Source: Streptomyces luteolus (lineage in GTDB: Bacteria; Actinomycetota; Actinomycetes; Streptomycetales; Streptomycetaceae). From it: a stretch of 64,000 nucleotides of DNA. The DNA is taken from NCBI RefSeq assembly GCF_029968015.1, contig NZ_JASCIS010000001.1, forward strand, positions 186,001 through 250,000, written 5' to 3'. This document shows positions 61,425-64,000 of the stretch, one piece after another (within the stretch, counting starts at the first letter, position 1; every line of letters starts with the position of its first letter). Position numbers and translations under genes: made by a program. The notes under the pieces are model-generated. The model was not told the DNA's origin and made no database searches. It was given only the letters and a program-made list of their open reading frames with translations.

Positions 61425-62342
61425 ATGGCCGGTCCCGCCTTCCGCGCCGCCGCCGTCCGGGTGCGCGTCCCCGCCACCAGCGCCAACCTCGGCCCGGGCT
61501 TCGACGCCCTGGGCCTGTCGCTGGGTCTGTACGACGACGTCGTGGTCAGGGTGGCCGATTCCGGTCTGCACGTCGACATCGCAGGGGAGGGCTCCGACAC
61601 CCTCCCGCGCGACGAGAAGCATCTGCTCGTACGCTCCCTGCGCACCGCGTTCGACCTGCTCGGCGGGCAGCCCCGCGGCCTCGAAGTGGTCTGCGCCAAC
61701 CGCATTCCGCACGGCCGCGGTCTCGGCTCCTCGTCCGCCGCCATCTGCGCCGGCATCGTCGCCGCGCGGGCCGTGACCATAGGCGGTGACGCCAAGCTCG
61801 ACGACACCGCGCTGCTCGAGCTCGCCACCGAGATCGAGGGGCACCCGGACAACGTCGCCGCCTGCCTGCTCGGCGGCTTCACGCTCTCCTGGATGGAGGG
61901 CGGATCGGCGCGCGCGATCAGGATGGACCCCGCCGATTCCGTCGTACCGGTGGTTTTCGTACCCGGCAAGCCGGTACTCACCGAGACCGCCCGCGGACTG
62001 CTGCCGCGCACCGTCCCGCACGTGGACGCGGCGGCCAACGCCGGCCGGGCCGCCCTGCTCGTCGAGGCGCTCACCCGGCGCCCCGAGCTGCTGCTCGCGG
62101 CCACCGAGGACCGGCTGCACCAGGAGTACCGCGCCCCCGCCATGCCTTCGAGCGCCGCCCTGGTGGAGCGGCTGCGCGCGGACGGCGTCCCCGCGGTCAT
62201 CTCCGGCGCGGGCCCGACGGTCCTGGCGCTGGCCGAGCGCAGTGCGGCCGACAAGGTCGCACTCCTCGCGGGCGAGGGCTGGGCGGCCAACCGCCTCGCC
62301 CTCGACGCGACAGGTGCGAGCGTGCTGCCGCTTGCGCCCTGA
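61425..62342 (+). CDS. thrB: Homoserine kinase
   Basis: 305 residues of the GHMP kinase family: VRVRVPATSANLGPGFDALG at the N-terminus, ATP-binding IPHGRGLGSSSAAICAGIVA, and VISGAGPTVLALAER near the end. It phosphorylates homoserine to the ThrC substrate. The ribosome site AAGGAG lies 12 bases before ATG 61425. The 287-bp gap from thrC contains a terminator and presumably a thrB promoter. Confidence 0.96.
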   Translation: MAGPAFRAAAVRVRVPATSANLGPGFDALGLSLGLYDDVVVRVADSGLHVDIAGEGSDTLPRDEKHLLVRSLRTAFDLLGGQPRGLEVVCANRIPHGRGLGSSSAAICAGIVAARAVTIGGDAKLDDTALLELATEIEGHPDNVAACLLGGFTLSWMEGGSARAIRMDPADSVVPVVFVPGKPVLTETARGLLPRTVPHVDAAANAGRAALLVEALTRRPELLLAATEDRLHQEYRAPAMPSSAALVERLRADGVPAVISGAGPTVLALAERSAADKVALLAGEGWAANRLALDATGASVLPLAP

Positions 62343-62727
62343 TACGCGAATGCCGGAGCAAGAGAGGGGGAATATTTGTTGGATCCGGTAGTGTTAACCT
62401 CAAGTCTGCACCAGACGCCTGCACGGCGTGGTGCCTCGTGTCCCTGTCAGGTAAGCAGGGGACAGACCTTCTTCCGGGAGCCCCCGAACTGCTCGATGCC
62501 ACGCATCGAGTGGCATTGAGCACGCTCCGGAGCCGGTGTGAAACCGAGCAGAGTGACCCAGCACGACCGGTGTCACGGATTCGGGAAGCGCCGTCACCAA
62601 TGAATTCTTCCGCCACTTCCGGCGGGACCACCGCCCCGGCAGGTCCGCACCACACAGGCACCCGCCGGACAGCACAACCGGTCGCCGAGCCAGACAGGCC
62701 GACGTCCGCTCCAGGGAAGGACCCTTC
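62343..62727 (+). other. Long rho 5' leader region with hairpins and an overlapping ORF
   Basis: 385 bp between thrB and rho. TAGTGTTAACC at 62389-62399 is a likely -10/start region. Downstream are a bulged TGTCCCTG/CAGGGGACA stem and a hairpin ATGCCAC-GCATCGA-GTGGCAT (62496-62516). A GTG ORF from 62438 (97 codons) ends with TGA 62729-62731, overlapping the rho GTG start as GTGA; its third-position GC is low, so it may be a leader peptide or chance. Long leaders are known sites of Rho autoregulation. Confidence 0.5.
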
Positions 62728-64000
62728 GTGAGCGACACCACCGATCTGATGGGCGTGACTGCCGACAACGCGGTCGACACCGCCGGCGCGCCCGCCACGG
62801 ACGCCTCTGCCGCGCCTGCCACCGGTGCTTCGGCCGGCACGCGGCGGCGCCGCGGCACCGGCCTCGAGGGCATGGTGCTGGCCGAGCTTCAGCAGGTCGC
62901 ATCGGGCCTCGGGATCAGGGGCACCGCGCGTATGCGCAAGAGCCAGCTGATCGACGTCATCAAGGAGGCGCAGGCCGCCGGAGGCTCCGCCCCGGCCAAG
63001 TCGACGGGTGACGCCGAGACCAAGCCCAAGCGCCGGGCCACCTCCAAGGCCCGTACCGGCGAGGCCGAGAGCGCCGAGAGCGCGAAGGCCGAGAAGGCCG
63101 AGAAGCCCGCCAAGGCGGAGAAGGCCGAGAAGCCGGCCGCCCAGCAGCAGATCGACATCCCGGGCCAGCCGGCCTCCGACGACGCCCCCGCCGGCGAGCG
63201 CCGCGGCCGCCGTCGCGCCACCGCCGAGGCCGGTGCCCCGGAGGGCCAGGCCGAGTCGAAGTCCGAGGCGAAGAGCGAGGCTTCGGACTCCCGTGCCGAG
63301 GGCGCCGCCGACAGCGCCGAGGGCCGCGGCCGTGACCGCGACCGGGGCGAGCGCGGTGACCGCGGCAACCGCCGCGACCGCGACCGCAACCGCCGCAACA
63401 AGGGCGACGACCAGGGTGGCCAGGGCGGCAACCAGGGCCGTAAGGAGCAGGGCGGCGGTGGCGGCCGTCAGGACCGTCAAGACCGCCAGGATGACGACGA
63501 GTTCGAGGGTGGCAGGCGCGGTCGCCGCGGCCGCTACCGCGACCGTCGTGGCCGTCGCGGCCGTGACGACGTGGGCGAGCCGCAGCTGTCCGAGGACGAC
63601 GTCCTGATCCCCGTCGCGGGCATCCTGGACATCCTCGACAACTACGCGTTCATCCGTACGTCGGGCTACCTGCCCGGCCCGAACGACGTGTACGTCTCCC
63701 TCGCCCAGGTCCGCAAGAACGGTCTGCGCAAGGGCGATCACGTCACCGGCGCGGTCCGTCAGCCCAAGGACGGCGAGCGGCGCGAGAAGTTCAACGCCCT
63801 CGTCCGCCTCGACTCCGTGAACGGCATGGCGCCCGAAACCGGCCGCGGCCGCCCGGAGTTCACCAAGCTGACGCCCCTGTACCCGCAGGAGCGGCTGCGT
63901 CTGGAGACCGACCCGGGCATCCTGACCACGCGGATCATCGACCTCGTGTCGCCGATCGGCAAGGGCCAGCGAGGCCTGATCGTGGCGCCGCCGAAGACCG
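62728..64000 (+). CDS. rho: Transcription termination factor Rho (5' part, runs off the window)
   Basis: At least 424 residues from GTG 62728, open to the window end. The N-terminal helical domain (LEGMVLAELQQVASGLGIRG then RMRKSQLIDVIKEAQAAGGS) is followed by a long Lys/Ala/Glu then Arg/Asp/Gly/Gln-rich insertion (~85-280), typical of actinobacterial Rho. The RNA-binding cold-shock domain starts with LSEDDVLIPVAGILDILDNY and AFIRTSGYLPGPNDVYVSLA. The start of the ATPase domain, SPIGKGQRGLIVAPPKT, shows the P-loop approaching at the edge. It terminates transcription and acts genome-wide. Confidence 0.97.
   Translation, partial: MSDTTDLMGVTADNAVDTAGAPATDASAAPATGASAGTRRRRGTGLEGMVLAELQQVASGLGIRGTARMRKSQLIDVIKEAQAAGGSAPAKSTGDAETKPKRRATSKARTGEAESAESAKAEKAEKPAKAEKAEKPAAQQQIDIPGQPASDDAPAGERRGRRRATAEAGAPEGQAESKSEAKSEASDSRAEGAADSAEGRGRDRDRGERGDRGNRRDRDRNRRNKGDDQGGQGGNQGRKEQGGGGGRQDRQDRQDDDEFEGGRRGRRGRYRDRRGRRGRDDVGEPQLSEDDVLIPVAGILDILDNYAFIRTSGYLPGPNDVYVSLAQVRKNGLRKGDHVTGAVRQPKDGERREKFNALVRLDSVNGMAPETGRGRPEFTKLTPLYPQERLRLETDPGILTTRIIDLVSPIGKGQRGLIVAPPKT

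Overview
The window is a piece of Streptomyces (or very close actinomycete) chromosome. Evidence: very high GC with G/C-dominated third codon positions, frequent GTG/TTG starts and 4-bp stop/start overlaps (ATGA, GTGA, TTGA), a fused 2-oxoglutarate decarboxylase/dehydrogenase (Kgd), a conservon (Cvn) signalling operon, a Lon gene behind a HAIR-type operator, and lysA-hom-thrC-thrB-rho in the order I recall for S. coelicolor SCO5353-SCO5357. Several other blocks also match my memory of the SCO5281-SCO5309 gene order (kgd, two-component pair, lon, conservon, PBP/FtsW pair, ligD/ku). No rRNA, CRISPR array, integrase, transposase or prophage structural gene was seen.

Layout. 0-3.5 kb: end of an unidentified gene, a MITE-like repeat, a PadR regulator with its DUF4097 partner, a hypothetical membrane protein, and a 59-aa DUF6104 gene whose stop codon lies in a hexanucleotide repeat. 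3.6-15.6 kb: an accessory operon of predicted biological-conflict genes: Trypco1 protein, trypsin-VMAP-C protein, a possible tiny ORF, MoxR-type AAA ATPase, vWA/TPR protein of the SAV_2336 type, a 60-aa FxSxx-COOH-like precursor peptide, an FxsB-type radical SAM/SPASM enzyme, and a TIR-like/NB-ARC/TPR receptor (FxsT). This is the most interesting region: a protease-AAA-vWA ternary system in one transcriptional run with a RiPP-type peptide and its modifying enzyme. It ends at a strong bidirectional terminator.

15.7-28.8 kb: kgd, an OmpR-type two-component system, two SAM-fold proteins, lon, a secreted GH25 muramidase, a MarR regulator and a PP2C-like protein. 29.1-36.1 kb: a conservon (cvnABCD plus an FAD monooxygenase) whose CvnA has an extremely long acidic repetitive tail. 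36.1-42.3 kb: NlpC/P60 hydrolase, TetR regulator and two divergent diiron oxygenase-like genes around a TetR-like palindrome. 42.3-48.3 kb: elongation-type PBP2 and FtsW/RodA, a lipoprotein/orphan sensor kinase pair, and a class F sortase with a possible substrate. 48.6-55.1 kb: NERD-like and SnoaL-like proteins, the NHEJ set (LigD-pol, ATP ligase, divergent Ku), a HemK-like methyltransferase and YceI.

55.4-64 kb: tRNA-Arg(CCG), a single-domain response regulator, the degenerate arginyl-tRNA synthetase paralogue NrtL, then lysA, hom, thrC and thrB (lysine/threonine biosynthesis) and the start of rho, which runs off the window. Interspersed, non-coding inverted-repeat elements punctuate gene ends throughout.
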